Both the position numbers and the translations under genes were made by a program. From CAYMMX01 sp964391675 (GTDB taxonomy: Bacteria; Cyanobacteriota; Vampirovibrionia; Gastranaerophilales; Gastranaerophilaceae): a stretch of DNA of 46,354 bases. The DNA lies in contig CAYMMX010000012.1 in the NCBI GenBank assembly GCA_964391675.1, forward strand, positions 1-46,354. The letters run 5' to 3'. This document shows, in pieces, positions 1 to 6,518 of this stretch (positions are counted from its first letter, which is position 1; each line of letters starts with the position of its first letter). The notes beneath the pieces are model-generated. The model had not been told where the DNA came from and ran no database searches. It was given only the letters and a program-made list of their open reading frames with translations.

Positions 1-71
1 CAAAGGACAGATTCGAACTGTCGACCTCACGGGTATGAGCCGTGCGCTCTCACCAACTGAGCTACTTTGGC
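1..71 (-). tRNA. tRNA-Met (CAU), cut by window start
   Basis: Read on the minus strand the sequence folds as a tRNA: acceptor GCCAAAG, U8-A9, D-arm GCTC...GAGC, anticodon stem CACGG/CCGTG with loop CTCATAC (anticodon CAU), variable loop, and T-arm GACAG TTCGAAT CTGTC. Only the last two acceptor bases, the discriminator base and the CCA are lost beyond position 1. The anticodon stem lacks the three G-C pairs next to the loop expected of an initiator, and 1-72 would be a normal G-C pair, so elongator Met is the best reading. A CAU tRNA modified to read isoleucine AUA codons cannot be excluded. Confidence 0.93.
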
Positions 72-163
72 ATAATTTATTTTAGTTATTAAATTTTTAA
101 ATATGCTTCAAATCAATATTTGCATAAACAAGCATAAATAGCAAGTTAAATCTATTAAATAAA

Positions 164-790
164 TTACAAATTTTTGATTCGGGTTATGGGCCAAAATATG
201 AATACAGCTTTACCTACAAACCTATCCCCTGATAAGAATCCCCAAAAACGACTATCTTGAGAATTTCCCCTATTATCACCCATTAAGAAATAATTGTTTT
301 CCGGTACTCTCATAGGTCCACAATACATCCCTTGGACACATTGAACGTAATCATAGTCATCAAATATGTATTCTTCTTCAATTTTTTTATCATTTATAAA
401 TACTGAGTATTTTCCTTCTTCATCTTTTTGTATTAATATCTTGTCTCCCGGTAATCCTATAACTCTTTTAATGTAGGCTATATCTTTACAGAAAAAACCT
501 GTTAATCTTTTAAATATTGCCATAGGCTCCTGAGAAAGGTCTACCATAGGGGGATAAAATACCATTACATCTCCCCTTTTAGGCGTAGAATAAAATCTTG
601 AGAATTTTTCGACAAAAATTCTATCTCCTTCTACCAGTGTAGGTTTCATTGATCCGGATGGAATCCAGCGAATTTCACCAATAAAAAATCTTATTAAAAC
701 AACCATAACAATGACAAAAGCTGTTGTTTCTAAAATCTCTTTAATACAGGCCCTTATTTTTATTTTAATTTCATAATCTTTAAATTTCAT
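164..790 (-). CDS. lepB: signal peptidase I
   Basis: Type I signal peptidase (S26 family, 208 residues), which cleaves signal peptides from exported proteins at the outer face of the cytoplasmic membrane. One N-terminal membrane segment lies at about residues 20-42, followed by the catalytic box PSGSMKPTL with Ser47. The Lys of the Ser/Lys dyad is in YIKRVIGLPGD (about Lys108), and the C-terminal box GDNRGNSQDSRFWG is intact. Length is usual for a single-TM Gram-positive/cyanobacterial-like enzyme. It lies 19 bp downstream of the prenyl synthase gene on the same strand and is probably cotranscribed from the promoter near 1760-1786. Motifs make the assignment firm. Confidence 0.96.
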   Translation of the reverse strand: MKFKDYEIKIKIRACIKEILETTAFVIVMVVLIRFFIGEIRWIPSGSMKPTLVEGDRIFVEKFSRFYSTPKRGDVMVFYPPMVDLSQEPMAIFKRLTGFFCKDIAYIKRVIGLPGDKILIQKDEEGKYSVFINDKKIEEEYIFDDYDYVQCVQGMYCGPMRVPENNYFLMGDNRGNSQDSRFWGFLSGDRFVGKAVFIFWPITRIKNL

Positions 791-809
791 CCCAGTCCAT
801 TCTCTTCTT

Positions 810-1736
810 TTACAGATGTGATTTTAATATACTGATTAACTGTATTATAGCGGATTTATATTTATTATCCTCAAGAGAGCTAATTGCAGAAAGCGCTTTT
901 TCAAAATAATTATCCATCAAAATTTTGGTTTTTTCAATACTATTAGTTTTTTCAATTGCTGTTTTTATGTCAGCTGTATTTAAAATGGTATTATCTTCTT
1001 GATAGGCAAATATAACAGGCGCATTATAAATTCCGGACGATATATCGTTAATTTTTAATGAATCAGAGTTTAAGACGTTAATTAAATCATCTCTGATTTG
1101 GAATGCTATTCCAAAATTCTCTGAAAATGCAGTTGCTATTTTTAAAGTGGTTTCAGAATCTTTAAGATAACTCAGATGCAAAGCACAAATAATTCCTACT
1201 TGGAATAATAAAGCAGTTTTTTCTTTTGATTTTTGAATATAATCTTCAATTGATATTATTTTATGTTTATTAAAATATTGGTTAATTTCTCCAATACAAG
1301 TTGATTTAAGTGCCTGTGTGCATATTTTAATAACTTCTACGGAATTTAAATTAATAATTTTTTCCATTGCTATAGATAATAAAAAGTCACCGGCAATAAC
1401 AGCTAAGTTATTATCAAAGGTTACATTTAAAGCTTCTTTGTTTCTTCTTTTTGTACTTTGATCTATTACATCATCGTGTATGAGTGTTGCATTATGAATA
1501 AGTTCTATTACCAAAAGAATTTCTCTTTGTTGAGCACTAATATCACCTAAAATATTTTTTAAAAATAAAAGCCCAAGCACAGGTCTTAATCTTTTTGCAG
1601 GTGCTGTTAAAAAGTTAGATAATTCTTTATTTAAGGGTGTTTTTTCTATAAATAGTTTTGAAATATCAGATTCAATTATATTTAAGTCATCAATAATAAT
1701 ATCTTTAATTTTCTGATATTTGGAATTAAAATCCAT
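810..1736 (-). CDS. polyprenyl diphosphate synthase
   Basis: Trans-prenyltransferase of the IspB/solanesyl-diphosphate synthase class (308 residues), which elongates allylic diphosphates with IPP to a long-chain product for quinone or related carriers. Visible signatures are APAKRLRP (about 46-52), ELIHNATLIHDDVID with the first Asp-rich motif at 88-92, and GDFLL near 116-120. The second Asp-rich region FQIRDDLIN (about 213-220) ends in Asn where most relatives have Asp. Product chain length cannot be read with confidence. It is the first gene of a two-gene unit with lepB; a GGAGGAGG ribosome-binding site precedes the ATG. The MEP genes dxr and ispF in this window would supply its substrate. 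Confidence 0.9.
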   Translation of the reverse strand: MDFNSKYQKIKDIIIDDLNIIESDISKLFIEKTPLNKELSNFLTAPAKRLRPVLGLLFLKNILGDISAQQREILLVIELIHNATLIHDDVIDQSTKRRNKEALNVTFDNNLAVIAGDFLLSIAMEKIINLNSVEVIKICTQALKSTCIGEINQYFNKHKIISIEDYIQKSKEKTALLFQVGIICALHLSYLKDSETTLKIATAFSENFGIAFQIRDDLINVLNSDSLKINDISSGIYNAPVIFAYQEDNTILNTADIKTAIEKTNSIEKTKILMDNYFEKALSAISSLEDNKYKSAIIQLISILKSHL

Positions 1737-1757
1737 TCCTCCTCCAATACATTTTAA

Positions 1758-1786
1758 ATTTTACCACAATATTGCATTTAAGTAAA
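1758..1786 (-). promoter_or_regulatory. promoter of prenyl synthase-lepB unit
   Basis: On the minus strand, TTTACT (1781-1786) and TAAAAT (1758-1763) are separated by 17 bp. TGTGG directly precedes the -10, giving an extended -10 (TGG-TAAAAT). It sits about 20 bp upstream of the ATG of the prenyl synthase. This is a sequence match only. Confidence 0.55.
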
Positions 1787-2036
1787 TTTTATATTTAGCA
1801 CTACCACTTAGTGACTTATGATTGAGTATTCTTAACAAAAATTTAAATAATTCAACTTATTATGAATTTTTATAAATGGTCAAAACTCAAGAATATCTTT
1901 ATATTTTTAATTGTAATTTGAAAATATTTTATTATTATTTTTTTTATAGTTATTTGTTTATAAAAATTGATTCAAATGAATAAAAATGTGGTATAAATGT
2001 ATTAATAAAGAATTATTTATTAAATAGGAGATTTAT
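1787..2036. other. AT-rich divergent intergenic region
   Basis: This stretch between the minus-strand prenyl synthase and the plus-strand prepilin gene is almost entirely A+T and holds no plausible reading frame. I see only the box AATAAAAATGTGG at 1979-1991 (described separately), a weak -35-like TTGATT at 1967-1972, and a TAGGAG ribosome-binding site at about 2025-2030. Confidence 0.5.
1979..1997 (+). promoter_or_regulatory. box shared upstream of the three prepilin-like genes, copy 1
   Basis: AATAAAAATGTGG (1979-1991) runs into TATAAA (1992-1997) about 40-46 bp before the start codon. The same 12-13 bp box recurs at 3308-3320 and, one base shorter, at 4618-4629, at similar distances from the next two paralogs. 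It may be an extended -10 region or an activator/alternative sigma site; its function is inferred only from position and conservation. Confidence 0.5.
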
Positions 2037-3215
2037 ATGATTAAAAGAGAGAGAAAATTTGCAATGGTTTCAACAGAAGTTGCTGTTGGAATAGCATTAA
2101 CTGTAGTTGCACTATTTGTTGTATTAGGCCTTTTTGGAGATAATTTATCGACATTAGTTGCAAATACTAAATTAGGTAATGTTTTTAATGAAAACAGTTC
2201 AAAAACAGAATATAATTCATTTGACAGAGATTATTCTGATTCTCAGGTAAATGTTCAAATAATGGGTGAACAAGGACTGCAAATGTTAAGAAGAAGGGCT
2301 AATAACAAGGCTCTTGAAATAATTCAAGAATCATTTAGTACTTCAAATTCAAATGCTAATACTATTGCATATTTATCATCAGCAATAAAAGCATTAACAG
2401 GTGAATCTAAAATTTGTGTATTTATGAAAAAAGATTCAGATGAGCATTGTGATAAATTAGACGGTTATTCTTATAATGTAGAATTATCAGGACAAAAACT
2501 TAACATGAGTAAAGTTGATGTCAGTGGGAAAACAGTTGTTAAAACTGTAACATTATCGTCATTAGACAGTTTGTTAGTTGCTACTATTAATAGTGTACCT
2601 ATTAAAGTAGATTCTGCAACAGGAAAGAGTTTAATGTCTTACAGTGAAAAATATAGTTATATCAAATATATTTCTGAAACTTTATATAATTTAATCAGAA
2701 AAGATGCAATTTTGATAAGACCATCTAAAACAGCAACATCAACTTCAAAAACAGCTGAAACTAAAGCTAAAACAGAATTAGTAAAGACTGTGACTACATT
2801 TACACTTTCTTTAAAAGATAGTGTAAAAAATGCCCATGAAGAATGTACCACATATGGTTGGCTTACTGGACATGATTACGATTATTCAAATGGTAAAAGT
2901 GGTTGTACTGGGCGACTTGAACATGGACTAAAGTCAGGAAGTAATACAGGCTTTGTTGATAAAGATGAAAGAAATGATTTTCAGTCTTATGTCTTAGAAG
3001 TAAATGCAAGTTTGAATTCTGCAGATAACAATGCTACTTCTGTTTTGAATATGTTATTAAATAGTGGTAAATTACCTAAAATGATAAAAATCATGCGTAA
3101 TGATACCAGAAACAATCCGACAACTTGTAAATTATTCAAAAGCGGACTTGAAAAGATAGCAAATGATAATGATGTGAAAATAAGTATTCCTGAATGTACT
3201 CCGTTTGATGAATAA
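2037..3215 (+). CDS. large class III prepilin-like protein, copy 1
   Basis: A 392-residue protein without a family name I recognise. The N-terminus reads as a prepilin: short basic leader MIKRERKFA, probable cleavage after Ala9, then MVSTE with Glu at mature +5, followed by a hydrophobic helix of about 20 residues ending LFGDNL. This is the layout of Flp/archaeal-type (class III) prepilins, but the remaining ~350 residues form a large mostly polar domain with paired Cys (about ICVF...EHCD and TTCK...PECT) that could form disulfides. It is closely related to the next gene over the first ~150 residues (shared NSSKT-YNSFDRDYS and QVNVQIMGEQGLQMLRR) and at the C-terminus (NPTTCK/NPTSCD). A hairpin terminator follows. 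Alternative: a signal-anchored surface protein that is not assembled into a pilus. Confidence 0.75.
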   Translation: MIKRERKFAMVSTEVAVGIALTVVALFVVLGLFGDNLSTLVANTKLGNVFNENSSKTEYNSFDRDYSDSQVNVQIMGEQGLQMLRRRANNKALEIIQESFSTSNSNANTIAYLSSAIKALTGESKICVFMKKDSDEHCDKLDGYSYNVELSGQKLNMSKVDVSGKTVVKTVTLSSLDSLLVATINSVPIKVDSATGKSLMSYSEKYSYIKYISETLYNLIRKDAILIRPSKTATSTSKTAETKAKTELVKTVTTFTLSLKDSVKNAHEECTTYGWLTGHDYDYSNGKSGCTGRLEHGLKSGSNTGFVDKDERNDFQSYVLEVNASLNSADNNATSVLNMLLNSGKLPKMIKIMRNDTRNNPTTCKLFKSGLEKIANDNDVKISIPECTPFDE

Positions 3216-3237
3216 TACTAGAATAATAATCATTCAT

Positions 3238-3276
3238 AAAAATACACTTTCGTTTTTTAAATGAGAGTGTATTTTT
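3238..3276 (+). terminator. terminator after prepilin copy 1
   Basis: Inverted repeat AAAAATACACT (3238-3248) / AGTGTATTTTT (3266-3276), with the T-run inside the 3' arm, starts 22 bp after the stop codon. It suggests each prepilin gene is its own transcript. Confidence 0.65.
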
Positions 3277-3307
3277 GTTACATAATTTAATCTATTCGGT
3301 ACATATC

Positions 3308-3329
3308 AATAAAAATGTGGAATTATAAC
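3308..3329 (+). promoter_or_regulatory. box shared upstream of prepilin-like genes, copy 2
   Basis: AATAAAAATGTGG (3308-3320) is identical to copy 1 and is followed by AAT and TATAAC (3324-3329). It lies 53 bp before the second prepilin start. The identity of 13 bp in otherwise unrelated intergenic DNA is the evidence. Confidence 0.5.
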
Positions 3330-3373
3330 TAAAAGAGATTTAAATAGGTTATAAAATCTAGGAGTTTGGAATT

Positions 3374-4519
3374 ATGATTAGAACAAAGCCAAGGTGTGCA
3401 ATGGTTTCAACAGAAGTCGCGATTGGAATTTCTGTTACTGTTGTTGCTCTATTTATTTGTTTAGGTTTATTTGGTGATAATTTATCCGCAATGATATCTA
3501 AATCAGGAGTGAATAATACTTTAGGTGGAAATAGTTCAAAAACCCAATATAATTCGTTTGACAGAGATTATTCTAATTCTCAGGTAAATGTCCAAATAAT
3601 GGGTGAACAAGGGCTTCAAATGTTGAGAAGGAAAGCTAATAATAAAGCAATAGAATTAATAGAACAAGAATTTAGCAAATCTAATCCTAATGGTAATTCT
3701 ATCGCTTATTTATCAACTGCCGTTAAAATTTTATCAGGAGAGTCTCATATTTGTACTTTTATGGATAAGGACTCGGATCAACATTGTGATAAATTTGGAA
3801 AATATAATTATACAACATCGCTTCAAGGAGTTTATATATCCGTTAAATCACTTCCGATTGATAATAAAGCAAAAGATATTACAGGAGAAATAAAAGTAAC
3901 TATTAACCCTGTTGTCCAATCTGTGTTATCTGCAATAATTGTCCCTTTAAATGCTAAAGGAGAAAGCGCCTTATCTGCTAGTGTAAAGTATAAATACATT
4001 ACTGATATTACGGATAAATTATTATCTTATTTAAATCCAGATGTTGTTTTAATCAGAAAAATAAATGTCTATAAATCAGAAAAAAATTATACAAACCAGA
4101 ATATGATTTTAGATTTAGTTGAATTAACAGGCAAACTTCAAACATCACTTAAAATAGCATATTATGAAAGAAGAAATCAATCATGCTTTATAATATGTTG
4201 GGATGATCCTGAGGGCAATCCGACAATAACAGAAGGTGATTATGATGCAGTAAAATTATGGGCAAAAGATTATATAATGGAACAAGTCCCTGCTATAGAT
4301 ATCAATAGTATAACTAAATCTGCTATTTTAAAAAATTATATAGACTTGTTATCTAAAAAATATGAAACAGGTAATAATGATAAAACAGCACTGAGTGTTT
4401 TTGATGATGATTATACTCAAAATCCTACTAGCTGTGATATATTAAAAGACGGTTTATCCGAAATAGCTAATAAAGCCGGTGAAAAAATAACTCTACCTGT
4501 GTGTAAGCCCGGCACATAA
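3374..4519 (+). CDS. large class III prepilin-like protein, copy 2
   Basis: A 381-residue paralog of the preceding gene. The leader MIRTKPRCA is followed by the probable cleavage site and MVSTE (Glu at +5), then a hydrophobic helix ending LFGDNL. Residues about 50-100 are nearly the same as copy 1 (FDRDYS, QVNVQIMGEQGLQMLRR), while the middle is much more diverged; the C-terminal NPTSCDILKDGL and a final Cys before the end correspond to copy 1. A Cys-rich insertion (CFIICWDDP, about residue 270) is specific to this copy. A ribosome-binding site (TAGGAG) lies upstream of the ATG. The pattern of conserved N-terminal helix and diverging exposed domain fits surface subunits that vary. Function not established. 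Confidence 0.75.
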   Translation: MIRTKPRCAMVSTEVAIGISVTVVALFICLGLFGDNLSAMISKSGVNNTLGGNSSKTQYNSFDRDYSNSQVNVQIMGEQGLQMLRRKANNKAIELIEQEFSKSNPNGNSIAYLSTAVKILSGESHICTFMDKDSDQHCDKFGKYNYTTSLQGVYISVKSLPIDNKAKDITGEIKVTINPVVQSVLSAIIVPLNAKGESALSASVKYKYITDITDKLLSYLNPDVVLIRKINVYKSEKNYTNQNMILDLVELTGKLQTSLKIAYYERRNQSCFIICWDDPEGNPTITEGDYDAVKLWAKDYIMEQVPAIDINSITKSAILKNYIDLLSKKYETGNNDKTALSVFDDDYTQNPTSCDILKDGLSEIANKAGEKITLPVCKPGT

Positions 4520-4534
4520 GTTAATTGATTAAAC

Positions 4535-4578
4535 TTAAAAGAGGGTACACAAATATTTATTTGTGTACCCTCTTTTAA
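4535..4578 (+). terminator. terminator after prepilin copy 2
   Basis: A 21-bp-arm inverted repeat (TTAAAAGAGGGTACACAAAT and its complement) with a 2-bp centre ends in TCTTTTAA. It lies just after the stop codon of copy 2. Confidence 0.75.
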
Positions 4579-4617
4579 TATAGCCCGGTTGGTTATCTCT
4601 TTTTTAGTTTTGAAATT

Positions 4618-4637
4618 AATAAAAAGTGGAATAAAAA
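4618..4637 (+). promoter_or_regulatory. box shared upstream of prepilin-like genes, copy 3
   Basis: AATAAAAAGTGG (4618-4629) matches copies 1 and 2 with one base deleted. It is preceded by TTGAAA (4610-4615) and followed by TAAAAA, which could make a weak -35/-10 pair with about 16 bp spacing. It lies 57 bp before the short third prepilin gene. Confidence 0.4.
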
Positions 4638-4686
4638 TATTGGTCCATGAATTAGGGTATCTGTTGTTAGCAACGGGGGATTTGTC

Positions 4687-4911
4687 ATGAATATAAAAGG
4701 TTATTTACCGGGAATTATTTCTGTTGAACTTGGTCTAGGGATACTTGCTACAGTTACAGTTCTTTTTGTTATTATAAGTAATTTTAATGAAAATTTAAAC
4801 AATATTGCAATGAAGAATGGAATGAATAATTTTTTTAGTAAAAATGAGGAAAAAACCGCTTATTATAACTATAATAGAGATTATACAAATTTAAAAATTT
4901 ATTTTAAATGA
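4687..4911 (+). CDS. short prepilin-like protein, copy 3 (possibly truncated)
   Basis: A 74-residue protein whose leader MNIKGYLPG is followed by IISVE (Glu at +5) and a hydrophobic helix, so it keeps the prepilin layout. It aligns with copies 1 and 2 through the helix and the NEEKTAYYNYNRDYTN segment (compare NSSKTEYNSFDRDYS), then ends exactly where the long domain of the paralogs begins. I see no continuation of that domain in any frame downstream. Either it is a decayed, truncated paralog, or a genuine small Flp-sized pilin that the larger copies decorate. It has a strong ribosome-binding site (GGGGGA) before the ATG, which argues against simple decay. Confidence 0.65.
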   Translation: MNIKGYLPGIISVELGLGILATVTVLFVIISNFNENLNNIAMKNGMNNFFSKNEEKTAYYNYNRDYTNLKIYFK

Positions 4912-4969
4912 TTTTACCTTAGAAATATTGCGGTTAATAAGAATATTATATAATTTAATGAGGTTTTAG

Positions 4970-5125
4970 GTGAATTTTATATTTAAGTACATATTATTTT
5001 TTATTCCGAAAAAAAACATTGCAAAAAGTAATAAAGGACGTATAATTAAAGTTCTTATTGAAACGCCAGGTATTAAAAAATACATGTCAAATGATAAATT
5101 ATTAATTTATAAAGGCAGTGTTTAA
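4970..5125 (+). CDS. possible small basic protein
   Basis: A GTG-initiated frame of 51 residues (begins MNFIFKYILFFIPKK) with GAGG 8-10 bases upstream. It has a short hydrophobic N-terminus and a lysine-rich remainder, and its end overlaps the 3' end of the convergent lipM by 24 bp. No family recognised. The overlap, size and AT-rich composition leave it doubtful. Confidence 0.25.
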   Translation: MNFIFKYILFFIPKKNIAKSNKGRIIKVLIETPGIKKYMSNDKLLIYKGSV

Positions 5126-5761
5126 TGCATCTATAACATCTTTAATTTTAAGATTAGGGTTAATTTCATTCAAAGAAATTATGGATTTTCTATCCATTTC
5201 TTCATTGAAAATATTCTTAATAAGTTCTTCGTTGTAACTGAAATTTATGGATCCGTGTTGAAGGATATAACCATTTTTTCTAAATTGGGCTGAGCCTATT
5301 AATTTTTTACCCTGATAACATAAATCAGCACCGGTAGATATTAACATACAATAATTATAATTTGAATTTGGACGTTTATTTTCAGTGAAGTTTATAGGTA
5401 TATTTAATAGTTCAAAACCCTTTATTAAAAATCTAGAAATTTCCTTATAAGATGAAGAAATGCTTTCACCATTCTTTAATATTGAAACAGGGCAGATATA
5501 GCAATAAGTTAATTCGTTATCATGTAAAAGAGCCCTGCCTCCGGTTAATCTTTTAACTATATCAATGTTTTTTAATTTTAAAAAAGTTTTATTAACAAAA
5601 TTATCATTTTGGTTTCTTCCAATAGAAACACATGCGGGAGACCAACCATATAACCGGAATATTGGCTCATTAATTCTATTAGTTACTGCAAAATCAAGCA
5701 AATCGCTATCGATTTGCATATTTTTCTCCCCAGTATTAATTTCATACTCAAAAGTTTTCAC
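5102..5761 (-). CDS. lipM: lipoate/octanoate transferase of the LipM/LplA family
   Basis: BPL/LPL-fold protein of 219 residues that attaches octanoyl or lipoyl groups to lipoyl domains. The signature RLTGGRALLHD is at 71-81, and GKKLIGSAQFR (151-161) carries the conserved Lys, with ILQHGSINF after it. Cys138 sits 13 residues before the GKK box, matching from memory the spacing of the catalytic Cys of LipM octanoyltransferases; LplA ligases lack it and carry a C-terminal domain that is absent here. I therefore favour octanoyl transfer from ACP over an ATP-dependent ligase. The protein is somewhat shorter than typical LipM. A 56-residue gene ends 24 bp upstream on the same strand. No lipoyl-domain target is in the window. 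Confidence 0.8.
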   Translation of the reverse strand: MKTFEYEINTGEKNMQIDSDLLDFAVTNRINEPIFRLYGWSPACVSIGRNQNDNFVNKTFLKLKNIDIVKRLTGGRALLHDNELTYCYICPVSILKNGESISSSYKEISRFLIKGFELLNIPINFTENKRPNSNYNYCMLISTGADLCYQGKKLIGSAQFRKNGYILQHGSINFSYNEELIKNIFNEEMDRKSIISLNEINPNLKIKDVIDALNTAFIN

Positions 5762-5785
5762 AATGTTATTTTATAATAAAAATAA

Positions 5786-5956
5786 CTACATGTCTTCAGG
5801 GATATACATATCAAATTGTGATAGTATTAATCTTATACCATCATTATCCTTTGGAGTTTTAACAACTCTTTGATATTCTCTAACCACACTAATAATATCA
5901 TCAACGGACATTTTAACTATTCTTCTTCCTTTTGTATTTTCAATTATTTTTGCCAT
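5786..5956 (-). CDS. small hypothetical protein upstream of lipM
   Basis: A 56-residue frame (begins MAKIIENTKGRRIVKM, ends QFDMYIPEDM) read from an ATG at 5956, below usual ORF length cut-offs. It has no membrane segment or Cys, and a mixed charged composition typical of a small folded protein. A GAAAG sequence upstream could serve as ribosome-binding site. It lies 24 bp before lipM on the same strand, so the two are probably cotranscribed. Family not recognised; real-gene status rests on sensible composition, the position filling an otherwise empty 300-bp gap and the operon-like spacing. Confidence 0.65.
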   Translation of the reverse strand: MAKIIENTKGRRIVKMSVDDIISVVREYQRVVKTPKDNDGIRLILSQFDMYIPEDM

Positions 5957-6058
5957 AAAGAACTTTCTATTTCAAATATATACAATAATTCTTTCGACAA
6001 GAAATAAATCATACTTAAAAAAAATAAATTAAATTATTTAGAAGGATTGATTATTATT

Positions 6059-6382
6059 TTAATCCTTAAGAGAAACGCATAATCCTTCCATTATGTTTAA
6101 AAAGTCTTCTTCAGGGAGAGTTGAAATAGTTTTAATGGCATTACTTAATTCTCTTTGCCTATCGTACCACCGTCTTGAATTTGAACTTTGATATAATCCT
6201 AAAACTCTTTCAATACCTATGCTTAGAGGTGGTTCATCTTCTTCTCTATGCATAGATTTTATTTGATTAGCAATATCTACAATATCATTTGATAATTTTT
6301 TCTTGGATTCTCTATCAAGTTTTTTAAGTATTTCCAGTGTATCTAGTGTTTCTTGGTGATTATCATACCATCTGTTTTTCAT
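6059..6382 (-). CDS. small protein with two RWYD repeats
   Basis: A 107-residue protein built of two related units. The first starts NRWYDNHQETLDTLEIL (residue 3) and the second RRWYDRQRELSNAIKTI (about 70); each is followed by a segment of alternating charged and aliphatic residues likely to be helical. I recall small cytoplasmic proteins with the RRWYD...P.LS.A motif in Gram-positive and Melainabacterial genomes, annotated as hypothetical; their function is unknown to me. Here the motif is duplicated. It is monocistronic between lipM and the divergent amidase gene. Confidence 0.75.
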   Translation of the reverse strand: MKNRWYDNHQETLDTLEILKKLDRESKKKLSNDIVDIANQIKSMHREEDEPPLSIGIERVLGLYQSSNSRRWYDRQRELSNAIKTISTLPEEDFLNIMEGLCVSLKD

Positions 6383-6518
6383 AAAAACCCCTATAGTCTA
6401 TATCATATAATTATTATAAACCTTTTTTGTTTATTTTCAATTAGATTAAAAAAATTTACATTTTTGGATTGATAATTAATCAGGAGTATAATTATATTGT
6501 ATTAATTTCGCGAAGATT

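Noticed and set aside
2037..4911. Three similar genes as a recent transposition or cassette array
   Set aside because: No inverted repeats, transposase or recombination sites flank the copies; similarity is in the N-terminal coding part and a short promoter box, consistent with plain tandem duplication.
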